Source of the DNA: Camarhynchus parvulus
Taxonomy: Eukaryota; Chordata; Aves; Passeriformes; Thraupidae
Assembly: GCF_901933205.1 (NCBI RefSeq)
Contig: NC_044571.1
Location: forward strand, 69,875,689 to 69,939,688
DNA length: 64,000 nt
Direction of reading: 5' to 3'
Under the pieces are notes generated by a model. It was not told where the DNA came from. It saw only the letters and a program-made list of their open reading frames with translations, and did no database searches. Shown here piece by piece: positions 1-14,700 of the stretch; position 1 is the first letter of the stretch, and every line of letters starts with the position of its first letter. Made by a program: the position numbers and the translations under genes.

Positions 1-3000
1 GAAAATAAATAAGCATGAGTGCCTCAAGTGAGGCTAAGGTGAGGCCTCACATGGTTGGGATAAGCAGCAACTTTAGAAATGCTTAGCTTAGTGATAAAGT
101 GACTCTGTGATAAACAATGCTACTACCATCATCCTCCTCTGTGAAGAGGAAAAGTGCCCTGAAGCAGCACCCCTTTTAACACCCACTTGTACCAGCACAC
201 TCACAGAACAAGGATCCACCCAAGGGAAAGACACCATGGCCAACCAACCAAACCCCAGGTCCTGGTGAAACAGGGAAAGGGAATATCCTTGGCTGGTACT
301 GTGCAAACCATCTACTGAAAAGCAGGAGGACAAGACTCACAAGCAGAGGAGGCAGAGGGACAGGCTGCAGGTGACAGCCCATGCTGGCCTGTGGAGTTCA
401 GGAGAGCAAGGGCACTGCCACCATGGCTGGTGACTGCATCCAGTTTGTGAAGTGACAGGCCATGGTGGGCATGGGCTGTTCAGAAAGTAGAGAAGGTGAC
501 TGCTAAGGGACTAGAAAGTTAAACTAAGTAGAGAAATCAAACATTAACAGCAGGATGACTCGGGAAAACTTGACTAAAAATTTATCAGCACTGGCAGATA
601 CCAAGAGAGCACCTGATTTCCAGGAGGAGAGGAAAGAGATGAGTTCTGCAACCCCCCTCACTGTAGTTGGCAGGACTTCTGTTTAGAGTTGCTGCCCCAG
701 ACACAGAGGACAGGCTGTCCAGTATTAACTGGCATTAGGGTAACTCAGGCAGATTCCTAGGCCCCTCTTCCCTCCTCTACCCTACACCTGACTGGCAACA
801 AGTGACTGCTGAACAAAGCAGTTTTCACGTGGTGCCACAGCACAGAGTGATTGAAATGCCAAGTGACTCAGAAAGGTAACAGCTTAAGACAAGCTGCTGA
901 GGCATCTCAGAACAGCGGCCCTCAGCTCTGATCTCCAAATCATTCTGCACATAACCCCTTGACAAGAGGAAAGCACAGAACTCCACCCTACTCTGGCTAA
1001 TCAGATAAGAAGTTCTCTATTTATCTGCAGCAGAAGGAATAATCTCCAAGAGACTACTATATTTAGCTAAGATTCTTAGGGACAACTTGTCTTCTTATGT
1101 AGCTCAAAAGCTCAGCCCAGCACAAATCTGAAAGTACTTTCCTGTTGTAGGAGTGCACATCTATATCACCCACAGATGAGAACACATTGCTCCAGAGAAA
1201 CCTACACAGACTTGACAGCACATGAAAAGAGATTGTTTCCCTGTTAGTAGAGAAAGTGAGATTTGAAATTCCATCTCCCTGCTTTATACCTAAAGGACTT
1301 CTTTTTCTCAGGGTTCTTGTTCTTCCTCTTCATCTTTTTAACAAAAGATGGGCAATTGGGAACCCACAGTCCTCCTGGAGTAGCCTAACTTCTTTTAAAA
1401 TCCAAGGAAACTAGGAAGGGTGTTCAGCGATAAGCTCAAATCTCTCATGACTGTTCTGGAGCAGACACCAGGACCTGAGGGATTCTAGCAGGGATCATAA
1501 TTTATTTTTATTCCCTATGTATCACCCTCAGTGTTTTAGTACCTGAATGCAGATCTGCCTCAATATGCTAAAAATCCTTGTACTTGAGTTCATGTATGTA
1601 TGGACTCACTCTTAGCAGGAATGCTTCAGACTCAGAAGCAAAAATCCACACCCCCACAGGGCAAGCACTTTTTCCCAAAGCAGACTATAGCAGGCTGAAT
1701 TTCTGTGTAGTTTTTTGGAAGGATAAAATGTGTAATATCACCTTAAAGAAAATTCACTGTAAAAATCAGTCTCTGGATAAGCTGTTCTAATATTTATTTT
1801 TCTTGGCTAGGAAGTAATACCTCAGCTCAAAATTTAATTTGTACAACTTCAGCTTCCAGCCATAGGATTCTAATGAAGTCTTCATTATTATCAGGTTTAC
1901 ACTCAGTTCAGTTCACAGTGAGATTTTAAGCATTTTTAGAAATCACATCTTTGCTGTACCCTTAGGTATGTTGTTTCAAGGGGAAAAGAACACTTCATTA
2001 TTAAAACAGTGTCCAGCACAGGAGAACAGCTGAAAAATACATCAAGCACCAATTTCCTAAGGAGACATTTCCCTTCCTCCCAACTCCATCTGCATACTGC
2101 AAATGAGCTCAATTTGGAGCTTGTTCTCAACACCACGCACCCCCTATTACAATAAAGGTGTTTTTCTTCTCCATTCATCTTGCTAAAGAGAAATCTCAAA
2201 TACCCAAAAATCCAGTTCAGTTTAGTTCCATGAAAGTTCTTTAAAATTCAAAGAGCAACCACAAAAGCTGTAGAAGCAGCATACTGAGTGACCATCAGTC
2301 CTAACTCCAACCAAGCTACAACAAAAGTTGTACAGTTATAAATGCTTTACTAAGAGAACCTTTGAACCAAAAAATTTCAAGCTTGCATATTCAGTTTCTA
2401 TTTGGCGTCTAAGAATTCTGGTCTAAATTATTTGAATTAAGTTAAAATCAAAAAGTGGGAAATTTGAGAGAAGAAAGAACTGAGAGCCAGAGGGACTGGG
2501 GTTTTCAGTTGAACAGAATAAAGATTAATTTATTTTCCCAAGAAACAACCGTGTCTAAGATGCATAAACAAACCTGTTTAATTTACAATTAACCTACTAA
2601 ATTACACAATTGGTTTATATAAGTTCTTCCCAGTAGGATGAAAAGCCTCTCCTGGCTTTAATCTGATTACAATTAAAAGATTAAAGTATTTTTCTAGAAG
2701 GCCTACTTGGGTTTATATTTTAAAGTATTGTGCTGGGTGCCACAAACCTACAAAGACAACTTCTTACTAAAAAAGTGGGCAAGAAGATTTGCTGATGTAA
2801 CTTGTATTTTCTGCCTTGTTCCTTCTGGAAGCAAAGCTGGCATTTAACACATTTCACTGGAAAAAAAATCCCTAAAGCTACCTGTAGGGAAATTCATACC
2901 TGCTTAGACCAGCCAGGAACTTGGAGCTTGAATCAAGGCTGCAAAAGAACCAAGTATGGATGTTAGCAGGAGCAGCAGTACCTCAAGGGAATCTGTTTTG

Positions 3001-5593
3001 TAGACTCCATCCTTCATCCCAGGAACATCATGCCCTGGGACCAGAGACAGCATTTGGAAGTCTTAGGTTTTCACTTCTATTATCGCTAAGTTAAAATAAA
3101 GATTAACAGCAAAATCTTACTAATCTAAGGAAAGAAACACAGGCTCAAAAGTGAGATTTTATTCATATTTGTTACTTATGCACAACCCAAAGTATGATAA
3201 AACTGATAAAAACAGCCTAGAATAGTGTTTACATCACTAAATTCAATTCACATTTCATCCATAAAATACCAAAAGGAAAATTGACAACATTGCAGGTTCA
3301 GAAAAACAGGTTGGCTACTATGACTGAAAAATCTACACTACCTTCACTGGTCACAACTGATTGCTTGTTTAATGCTTATTATTTAAAATAAGCAAAAATT
3401 ACAAAATTTCAGACACACCCAAATTCTGTGCTCATAAAATATATCTTCTGTCATATCAAATTTCAATAGATTGGAAAGAATTTTCTGCTGAGACATTTCA
3501 TTTCAGCATGTATCAAAAGAACGTCAAGAGTGCTCTCACCACCTATGCAGTGATGTAACACTGAGGTCCCAGTTGCACCTTCAAGCTACCTCTCCAAAGA
3601 ATCATTTTGCAGGCCACTGTGCAAGCACACCATGGTAAGAACAAGCCATGTCCCACACGGTGATGAAAGCCACCATCAGGCTACAGCCTAAAGTCTGTCC
3701 TCCCCTGGTAGACACACAGACCTCAGACTCCAGGACACAAAATAAAGCACACTTCAGCTCTGCATTTTAAGGCAAGGACAAAACCAGCTCCAACTGGGAC
3801 AGAGATCAGCAAGTACCTTCAGCTGCCCCTGGTTACCAAGAGCTGTGGTTGCTCACCACTATGCAGAGATTGGTCATACTGTGTCATACTTGGTGTGATA
3901 AATTTTAACACCAGCCCTGAGGCAGCATGTTATCCCTCTACCATAAAGGCAGCCACCATGGATGGCAATATCATATGCAGATTATACAGCAATGCAGTAG
4001 CCAACAGTTTGCATGCAAACATCGTGTTAGACTGTTACATTCTCAGGACTAAAACTGTTAATGGTGTAAACACAGGTTAGATAATCACCTTCAATTTCTC
4101 TTTTTATTTTACATACTTCTTTTAAGAACAGATGGGGGTGCCTCACAGGACAAAGGAGGTTTACCAAATGTTAGACCTGGAATTACAGAGACTTCTGTTA
4201 CAAAGATTAAAACTGTAATCTGGTAAGGAAAGAAATCTTCCCCTGCTATGAATAAAATTTAAAAGCCTCATTAGGCAGAGCAGCAGCCTGACTCTTGGTC
4301 CAGAAAAAAAACAAACAACCAAAAAAAAACCCAAACAAAACAAACCATTTTAATACCATATGGCTGACAAAAAAGAAAAACAAGGAAAACACAGACAGTC
4401 AAAGCAGGCTTTATGGCAGCAACTATGCCTAGGAAAGGACCAAGAAAGTGAGTGTATATGTATATATGGCATAGTACCTCAACAGCCATCAAAACTGCCC
4501 TAACTGCCCTTGTTTTATCCATGGGATGGACTGGGAAAGAAATACATTCAAAGTAAGAGTTCTGAGTCAATGTGCTACACAACTACACATGTACAAATCA
4601 ACAACAACAGAACTTATTTACACACATTTATACCTACAGGCATAAAGACCAAGTTTAATACTTGTGAAATAGATCTGATTGCTAGATCCAGACTCTTCCA
4701 ATCTTTAGCAATAACAGTAGCATTTCTGCACTGCAACAGCCACAGGGTTTCCATCAGGACTATCCTGCATCCAATTGATCTTATATTAAGGCTGAAAAGC
4801 TCCACAGGTATTTTCATTTCCATTTATAACACAGACATGCATCTGCTACCCAGCAGAGACCCTCCCAACACTCTTCCCAACAAGCAGCCAGCAACTTAGA
4901 GCTGGTACTGTTACAGACATATCTGTCTGCTCACCAAATGTTCTTTTTTGATCATGTTGGGTCATTCTTCAAAGTATACATTTCATCATCTGCTACATTT
5001 TTAGATAAAAAGGAAGATAATATAAAATCAATTCTGTATGCATAAAAACTTAAGCCCAGATGTGGTTAAAAATAGACTAAGGTGGGCATAATTAGTACCT
5101 AATAAAAAAGCTAAAAGTCATATTTATGGAACTCAACACTTCACTCAGCCATACAGTTAGCTGCCCTCAAAGACTAACAACCAGACCAATTCACAAGTAT
5201 CTAAGTTGCTTACATAATTAAAAGAATAAGATGTAAAGTCAAAAAAATATATTTTATCCCTTCAAGAACAGGAAAGTAAAATAAAATGCTGGTTCTGTAA
5301 CAGTGCAACAACTGCATCATATTTTGCACGCAGCACAAGAGTTGCTACATTTAGTGGCACTTAAGTAGTATGCAGTAAATACTGAAAGTAAGACAAGTTT
5401 CTGATCTGCATAAGCATAATCACATCATTATTACCAGAGTTGCTAAGCTACAGCATTCTGAATAATACCAATTCAATTTTAGCACTTCCCTCACTAGCCT
5501 TAATACATGTCAACGTCCTGCTTTACATCTTGCTAACAAAGCAATCACTGAAGCCAAGTATTTAATGCAGTTGCCAGCAGGCTTGGGCCACAT
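1..5593 (-). other. WASF3: WASF3 3' UTR and downstream flank
   Basis: This stretch follows the stop codon on the minus strand and holds no convincing coding region. The 3' end of the transcript cannot be placed. Several minus-strand AATAAA hexamers are present, for example at 2534-2529 and in the AT-rich run near 1500-1512. Human WASF3 has a 3' UTR of roughly 3 kb by memory, which would favour an end near 2500-2700. A TGTAAATA Pumilio-type motif reads on the minus strand at 4622-4615. An A-rich tract lies at 4301-4350. Confidence 0.5.
21..50. repeat. Small palindrome cluster
   Basis: GCCTCA/TGAGGC arms (21-34) are followed by the 12-bp perfect palindrome GTGAGGCCTCAC (39-50). Both share the GAGGC core. 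A chance origin is possible. Confidence 0.45.
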
Positions 5594-5751
5594 TCAGTCT
5601 GACCAGTCGTTCTCATCAAACTCGGAGTCGTCGTCGGAGTCACTGTACTCCACGGCGCTGCGCCGCGACAGGATGGTGGCCACGTCATTGCCAACGGGCT
5701 CGCGCTTCGCCTCCTGCTCACGCTGCTCCTGCACCTTCTTCAGCTGAATTC
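5594..5751 (-). CDS. WASF3: WASF3 terminal exon (residues 446-497 and stop)
   Basis: The exon encodes [20 protein letters not shown], finishing the WH2 domain, then [20 protein letters not shown] and the acidic end [11 protein letters not shown] with TGA at 5596-5594. The V-C-A module binds monomeric actin and the Arp2/3 complex. Trp495 is the conserved acidic-region tryptophan. The residue after LSRR is Ser477, where human WASF3 is recalled to have Ile. The exon is more CpG-rich than the introns around it. Confidence 0.97.
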
Positions 5752-8700
5752 CTGCAGAGACAATCATGCTCAGATAAAGCTTTCCAGGCAAGAGATTTCC
5801 TATTTGACACTTTTGTGGGTGAGCTTGTCATAGTCTTAGAAAATACTCAGGAAAAAAAGAAAGCAAGCATTGAGAGAAGAGAGCCTCCTTGAGCAAGGAA
5901 GAGGGAAAGACAAAAAGAGCAGATTGGAAACAACTCTAAGAGACTGAATGCTTCTGGACTTCTAAAACTGTCAACAATATGTTGAAGCTAAATATTCAAG
6001 ACTGTACAGGTCATTTTGATCTGAAGAGGAAAGTTTTCAAAACTGTATTTGGAAATACTGTTAGACCTACAGTTCTATTATAAGTGAGGTCAGGAAGAGC
6101 TGTAAGTCACTGGTTAAAAAAATCAGTGGGCCGAAGCCTGGTGTTGGGCAATTCAGTTCTTCTAAACAGAAGCAAAAATCCATGTACAGGTACTGGCGCT
6201 TCACATAATAAACACAAGTGCTGCGTTCATTAGATTATGTCCACACAAACACTAGAACACGCTTGACAAAGCTGTGCAGCTTTAGGTGCTAGAAAATGAT
6301 CCAACCTCATGGCTGACAAATGTCGGAACAGGTGTGTGGTACCTGTGGTTAATGAAATCTTCCCAGCTGGGAAAAGAAGCCATAAACTCATTTCAGTGGA
6401 AAACACTGTGCTCCCACTGAAAAGAAGGAATACCTAAAACCCAGTGTGCACTTACCCATCCTGATGGCAGCCAGCAGATCGCTCCGTGCATCGCTCATTG
6501 GTGCCTGCTTCGCCTCCGACGCCGGAGGAGCGTGCATGGGGGAGGAAGACAGGGATGCACCTGCAGCAGGAGGGCCTGGAGGGGGAGGAGGTGGGCCGGG
6601 AGGAGGAGGAGCAGTGACAACAAGCCCACCAGCAGGAGGAGGATGAGTAGCTGCATATGTAGAGCCAGTCACCAGTCCGGAATGGGAAGGTGCCACGGGA
6701 AGCTGAAGAGGACTGACAAATGCAGTTTGTGCTGAAGGAATCATAGGAGGGGGAGGAGGAGGGGGAGGACCTGTAGGATTGTAATAATCCACCATCTGAG
6801 CTGGGAGCATCCTATATAAAACAGAACAAAAACATTTAATGCATTCAAAGTTAGAACTTACAAAATTATTGCCGCTTAAACTGCACTCATCCAACCTCAG
6901 GTAAAACAAAAACCAAAAGCATTTTAAACTGGTAATTTAAATATGCAAGTGATTATACATGTAAGAATTGCCAAATATTGCTAATATATTGAGATTTAAG
7001 ACAAATATTGAAGTTAAAAGCAATGTCCTTTCAGCACTCTACAAAGCAAGCTTCTTTATCTTAATTTTCCTGCCCAGTTAAGTATGAAGCTGCACTTCTT
7101 ATTAAACATCTACTCTGTGGGACTGCAAAGTGCAAAGTCCTTGAAGAAGAAGTGACCAAGAAAACTGCAGACTACACCCTTCAATTCCATAGAAGGTCAA
7201 GAGGTAACAGAGGACACAGACATGGAGAAAAATGGAAAGTATGAAAGGAAAGATTTACCCAAAGGTATCTCATGTGCTTCTTCTGTCAAATTTATCCGTT
7301 TAAATACCATTTAATTAAACTGATACATTTGATTGATTCTTTAAATAGGAGGCAAAGGGAAGAGCTCATTTCTTTGTTAAAATGCCATTGAAAGAAATCT
7401 TAATCAGAAAAAAAAGAGATTTTATAAGAGTTATGAAGTAGGTAAAGAACTAGATACAGGAGACAGGAGCTGAAGCAAAGAGACTGATGACATTGAGTGA
7501 CACATGCCAGTGTATGACAACTGCAACAGCCCAACAATGGTCATGGACCTGAGGGCTAAGCACAGGGATGTCTCACACACTGGAAACAACAGAGAAAGGG
7601 CAGTCTGGAGCAGTCCCTCCTAACTGAGTCATCTGCAGCACGATAGCCATGAATCAGGCAAAGGCTATCCCAGGATGCATCAAGCAAGGATGACAAACCT
7701 TGGCTTGCATAGTAAAAAACAACACAGGCAAGAATGACTATAACTTTCCTGGGGTTACAACTTGAAAGCTTAAGCTATTTACACAAAAGAACAGACAGAG
7801 ACACAGACTTATTAGAAAACAGATGTTTTCTTGCTACAGGAGAACAAGAACTCTGGAGCAAGCCTTCCTCCAGAATGCATTCAGGCAAAATATCAGGCAT
7901 TTGATAAATCTCTGTCTTGAATTAAAAAGTGGCATTCCTCCTGTGGCAGGATGGAATTTGTGTCTGAGGAGGCCCCATCAAATTCTGTCCAAGCTTCTCT
8001 AAAAAGGCCTTTCAGGGATTTCAGGGGTGCAGCAAACACTGGTAGATGAATCACAATCAAAAATGCTCTTTCTGCACATTTCCTGAAGTTTAAAATGTTA
8101 TCCAAAATAACCTGAAACTACTTTCAAATTTAAAGGAAAATTATCCCTTCTTCAATATTGTATTAGGCACCCTTAATATTTTACAATCATACTGACTTCA
8201 CCAATACACACTTCATTTAATACAAGTCTGGTTATTTCTGCTTTCACTATTTCTTCACTTAAATTCAGTTCATACATAGAAATGATACCAATTTTCTTCT
8301 GTCCTCCCCAAGGAGGTAACTAATGTATTTGGGGTCTTTTTCTTTGATGCATCGCACGTTATGATGGTTACAAAAAACACGCATTCCTCTGTTTTTGCCA
8401 AGAATCCACTAGAATAAATCAGACTTACCCATATTCTGCTGGTACCACAGGTACTGAGCTGTGCTGGCCATCTGAAGGCTGGGGTGGAGGTGGAGGTGGT
8501 TGCTGAGGTCTGTTTAAAGTGGCGTGTCGTACCGTGGTGGAGGGCGGTCTGTACTCATGCTCGTGGCTTTGGGATGCTGCCATGTACTGTGGACCATCTC
8601 CTGCTCCATAGGAAGGCATTGCTATCTGCTGATGGAGGGAATGATTCAGAGTAGCAGGATAAGAATAATCTGTAACATCGGATGCATGGGACCTACAATT

Positions 8701-11700
8701 AAAGTAAATTGATGCAGAAGAACAGATTATGTGAGTGTAACAGGGCATTACCTAAATAACTGACAAAACAAGCAAAAAGGAACACAATCAGCATTATTTC
8801 TCTTGCAAGAGGATTCCTCGATTTATCAGTTATCACTCCCTTTTAAGTCCAGAGAAAGCACAAGAATTTTAGTAGCCATAATGAAGCTTATGGTTTTTGC
8901 CAATGATTTTGACAGTCCATTGTTTGAAATGGCAATACTTACCAGCCTGCCTCAAGTTAACAGTGGCAGCAGAAAAAGAAAAGCAACACTACAAGCACTT
9001 GCAATTATGTAGAAGAACATATTTTACCAATGCAGAGAAAACCAATTTTGAAAGTTAGAAAATGCTTTTTGTTTGCACAATTAATTTCGTTGGAAAGGCT
9101 TAAAGAAACTGGGAAATGTAAGTATTAGTTGAGCAGAGAGTTCATAAAGATACAAAGTCTAGGATGTTCTGTCAAATAAGCCCAAGAGAGGGAGCAAAAG
9201 GATCTTTTCATCCCATTACTGTGAAGACTTGTTTTAGTAATGAACAATGGTGCAGCCTGGCTTTTAGTGAACACAGTGAACTGATGCACTTATCTGTGAG
9301 ACTGGAAGCAAGGTAAGCAACAAAAAGCCAGGGCTTTGAGCAAAACAAAATAACAAACCCTTTGGGCATTTTGTCCTCTTTCATGCTTCCTGCCTGTTCC
9401 ATTTTCTTTGCGTCACTCATGAACTCAATGCCCATTTTCCTTCTCTCCCACTCTTCTTTTCTTGTTCTTACTTTTCTCACATTAATTTGCTGGTTTCTGT
9501 TTGGATTCAGCTTATGTTTCTCCCTCTAAAGTACAATAAGTATAACAACAAATATATTGTAAATTGCCACAGTCCAAACACCAGGATGTCAACATTTAAT
9601 GCTTAAGTCTTAAAAGTAGCAAACGAGAAGATATGCGACCAATTTTTTTTTTATTTTAGGACTAGAAAAAAAAAGACAGCATAACCAAGTACACTTATTT
9701 GGGATCTGACTTACAGAACCCTGCTCATGCAGTGGCTGGCAGCATGAAAATGTCTCTCAAACCAGTACATATTTCTATATGTATGGGTTTTTTAGTGCTT
9801 AAGACAAGGTAAAAAAATAGAAAGCCCTCTCTCCACCTCACATTCTCAGAATTAATGCTTCATGGACGTAAAACATATTTCAGGATTCAATCTCAGATAT
9901 TTGATTCACTGAAATGTGAAATCCTCCATAATTTATAAAATATAAAAGGCATATGTAAGTACAAGGTATCTATCACACAAACAACATCAAAACAGATGCA
10001 TCCTACAATTTTTGCTTAGAAAAATACCACAGATTGCAAATACCACATATCTGCAAACAACCAAATACATGTTGACATTGCTGGGAGATAAAAACAAATC
10101 ACTTCAATACGATAATTTAAACTCAGGAATCCTGGAAGCAAGGTGATAAATCTGAAAAAAAAAGACTCAAAAAGTGTGAAACAGAACTCCTGATGAAAAA
10201 ATCCACAGCTTTTGCTAGATCAACCTATGTAAAGCTTTGTCAGTCTCCAGTGTTTCATTAAGACTAATAGGAGAAAGTTTTGCATTAGAAACTGAAAAAT
10301 AAAACTAAACAAACAACAGCTTCTAGACAGTGAGGGAGTCTGAATACATTACTGAAAGACCAATAGCAATATCAAATACTATGTTTCAATTAAAAGTTCA
10401 TTACTTTGCACAAAGACCACAACATTGCAACGTTCTGAGCAGATTTTTTTTCATTTAAATTAATCTCCACTGTACAGTGGACTAAAGGTATCATTTTACA
10501 CTCTTGCAGTGGTAGCTGCTTCCTCAACCTAACCATTCAACAATTTAAACACTTTTTCCAGTGGACCCTCTTTATTTCTACACTTATTGCTAGTACTTAA
10601 TCACAACAGACAAAGGAAACAAAGTAAGTGGCAAAATGCTCTGGTGAGACCAGCTTAGTGCAAAAACTAAGACTTCAATGCACATCAGGTAGCTCCCACT
10701 GAGCTCAAAGGGAATCTCAGTCTCAATGAAGATGAATTCTGCTGCATTATCTCTAAGTAGACATTTTTGTTATTTCAAGCAGTAACATCTCATCTGGTTT
10801 TGTAGCTTGGTTTTTTACTAATACAACATCAAGAAGCTGAACTTTTCTCCCCCGAAGTATTCCTTACAGGCAAAAGTATTCTTGACTGAGTAGATCACAG
10901 AAAAATATTTATTAAGCTACCAGCAGGGCACCAAACAACAGACTAGACACTAAGGAAAAGCTACTGATATTATCTAGTAGAGGCTTAAATGCTTTGTAAC
11001 TACAGCTACTGAAGATGAAATACAAAGCATGCAGCAAACACTTCTTTCTCTGCAGCACATAACATTAAGACGACAAAATGCTCATGTGAAGCTGAGGAAG
11101 AAAAAAATCATTACAGAATCTATTATTTCATTTACGCTTAAAAATAAATTTGAAAAGAATGTTTTAAACATGCATTGGACGTTTTGTCTAACTATTCCCA
11201 TCCTGCAAAAACACCTAATTCTACTCAGAATTGCTGAACATACAACTGTGGTATAACAAACAGCTTTGCTGTAAACAGACCTAGTATCTGGGGACAGTGA
11301 TCCCTCGGATGATGCTCCATGGTATACACTTTGAGACAACCTGTTGTCAGGTCTAAGCTCTTTGTCATATGCCATCATATTCCACTCCTGGCGTCTGTTC
11401 CTGGCTTTTCTAACCTTTTTCACCTCACGGGTGGTGCCATCTATACGCTTTTGCTCCTAATGTCCAAACAAAAGAAATAAAGCATGCAAAGAGAGAGAGA
11501 AAAGGAAAGGAAAAAAGCTGGTTAAAATGCAGTTAGAGTGCATGAAAATAAGACCAGACTTACAGATGAAGCCAAGTCTTCATAAAATTTCTCTGCACTA
11601 AAATAACCTCATTAGTAGCAGGACTTTTGATCTGCCTTTGTTCTGTAAGGATGCATGTGCTACTGTGATGCCAATCTCCTGGTTTTCCTAATACAGAAAT

Positions 11701-14700
11701 GGGCCCAATTTTAAAAGCCAGAAAGTTGAACCCCTTCTGACATCATGTCTTTTATTTAGACCACCCTGAAACAATTGTAATTTTCATCTCCTGAAAATCA
11801 AACTTCTGGGAATGTTAAATAAGCTCAGGGCTATTCTAGTTATTCATTATGGTCACAATCAAATGGGCCATGGGAAGTATGGAGAAATTGGACACACTTT
11901 CCTATTCCATAGTCTACGTGAAATTATTTTTGTTTGCTTTAACTTCCTCTCCCTTCTTAGATCTAATTACCTACTGAAATTCCTCCTAGTTTCTCCTCAT
12001 CATTCATATAAAAATGAATTACATTAATTCTCTCTGCAGTGAGTCAGCAATACTCAGGCCAGCAGTATATTACAGCTTGATAGGTTCATGACAAACTTGG
12101 CTGCTTTTATCTTTCAATAAATACAACATCAGGCTCAACCAATGTCAGTATTTATCATACCTATTTATCTTTACCTCACTGATAGCAAGATGTCCTAATA
12201 TTGGGACCCAATGCTTTCACACCTTGGAAATGTTGTACTCACCTACTTCTGATTACTCAGTATGAATATAAAACTCATACTGGTGCTTCTGCACAAAAAA
12301 ATGAACAAGATTGCTCAATTCAGACTGAGAAGGGTCTGCTACTCCTTTTCTCAGTATTCATGAGAGCATAGGGGTATTTTTTCAATCAGCTCTAGATCCT
12401 ACACCTTAGAATACATGTCTGATCTATTAGTAGGTTGGTGTTAGGCTTTTGGCTGCTAGAAAAATAGTTTCTCAGAAAATAATTATATTGCTATTCTGAG
12501 AATGCAGTCAGTGAATTGTACTGAGAGAAAAGCTTGGTCAAATTCTGGTAGGCAAGCCTTTTACTGGGGAATTTAGACCCATAAAATAAGGGATAATAGT
12601 TGGAAAGCCAGTTTAACAAAAAACCCATCACAGATGAACACAGGTTTTTATTCCAACTGTCAAACAGCACTGAGTAAATAATTCTGAAATAATGTGTTTG
12701 GCATTACATATCTAACAAAAAACTAACAAATGGCTTCCTTGTCCTTTTTTTTGGATCTCTCGCTCATTTATGCATATTTGCATGAAGGACCTGCTGACCC
12801 TCTTAACATTTAGAATGTCAGAAAAGACTTCTTGAAGTTCAACACCCAAATGTTTTGACAGCTCTTGCTTATTTCTACAGTAAACAGATTTTTGGTCTAA
12901 TTTATGTTTAATAACAATGACCATCTCGGTTCTTAATCAGTTCTCCCAAAATATTTTTCCTCCAAAAACCTTTTTTAGAATCACACCCTTTTTATGTCTG
13001 ATAATCACTTTTTCACATCAAATTTTGCCAACAGAGGATTTGGAGCAGAAAGGACTCAGATTTGGTCATGCTTTATTTTAAATATATATAGCTTTGCTAA
13101 TTGCCATGGTTGAATATATGCTTGTTAAAAGCTTCTCATCTGTCTTTTTCAATTACTTGCTGCAAATATTTTGGGTTTTTTAAAATTTTCGACTTTTATC
13201 CTGATTCCTGAGTCATGTTATATTTCAAAAGAAAGCTCAAGTAAGCATTTTCACTGAAAACACTTCATTTTGTCTTCTTTCAGAACAACAATTTTGTCAT
13301 CTGGGGGTCACAACTATGTATTTCTTGCAAGATTCTAAGTAAAATAAATATTCACCTTTTGACAAATACATGATGCTACCAGGAAGACAATCATTTTGAT
13401 ACAATTCCTGTACAATCGTGACTGCTTACATGACTGCTTACAGTTACTGCTTATTATTTAGAAGTTTAGTTTTAAAGAGATCAGCTTTTTTTATATAAAA
13501 AAAGTTTATAAAAAGTTTTCAAAATTTTAAAAAGTTTAAAAATGTTTATACATGTGGATGTATAAACAACAAAAAATAAGCACAAAGTTTAGCTGCCTTT
13601 AATTGGATCAGATTTCAGCTGGACAGGTTGTTCCAGATCAGCATCTGTAAGCATGCTAATGAATAAATACACTTGAATCCTTTCTACTCAAGCAGTACTA
13701 AACCCTACTGGTAGTGATATTTTGATTAAATATTATATCAATACATCTCTAAAACATTAAATGTCTTCCAAAACAGTGGGGCAGCCCTATTCCTAGCAGT
13801 TGACAAAGCTACATGTACCGCTAAGAGTAGTTTTAAGCTGTTTCAGTAGCAGTTTCATTCCCTTGACAATGGTGACAGCTCTAGCTTTACGACACAGGGC
13901 AAAGATGACAGAGTTGTAGGGGAGCTAAAGCCTTTCTAGATAATTACAGCTGGAAATATTTCTCAGAAAATTAAAGCAATATTAAAAGGAGTTACTTTTT
14001 CAAACTAACTGTAATAGAAGCTGTGGCAGACAAGTGGGTGGTGTAGATTAAGCCAGAAAACAAGTCATTCATGTTGGCAGGAAATTATTTCAGCGAACAC
14101 AAAACATATTAGAGCCTTCAAACAGGGTTGAGTTAATTGTAAGTTTGATATTTGCATCAAGAACTGGCAAACGATATTTCAAGCACCTTAATAAATAATT
14201 AAGAGCTAGTAATAAAAAGCAGCTTCAGCAAGTATTTGTAATACTTTCAAAAAACTGGAAGCATGAGCCTAGAGTATTTTCCTGACCACAAATTTATAAA
14301 ATCCTATCAAAACACAAGTCATCAAGAATGATTTCTGAAACATAAGCTTTCCAATATTAGAAATTTTTACTTGCTTGAATAGCTAATTATTCCCAGATAA
14401 AAAGCCAGCACAATAAAGAGCAAATGGGAACAGTTTAATCACAACTGCCCTACCTACAGCCATTCAATTTAGAATACTACTGGTACATACCAAGTCAAAA
14501 CTACACTGAACTCTCAGACACCGATCTACAGAAAGTTAAAAATAGACTACACAGATTTTAAACTTAAAGAATTAAAATTACATTTTTCTTTGGAAAAAGA
14601 TTGCCTGAAAGAGTCAAATCAGAGGGAGCCTGTCAGATATTCTCAATTAAACTGTATAAAGAAACAAAAAGCATTATATTTAAGGCAAGAAAATTAAGCA

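Noticed and set aside
4510..4899. 129-codon plus-strand frame within the 3' UTR region
   Set aside because: It is antisense to WASF3 with no motif. Composition looks like non-coding DNA.
6446..6735. Glycine-rich and arginine-rich plus-strand frames
   Set aside because: They are the antisense of the WASF3 proline-coding exon.
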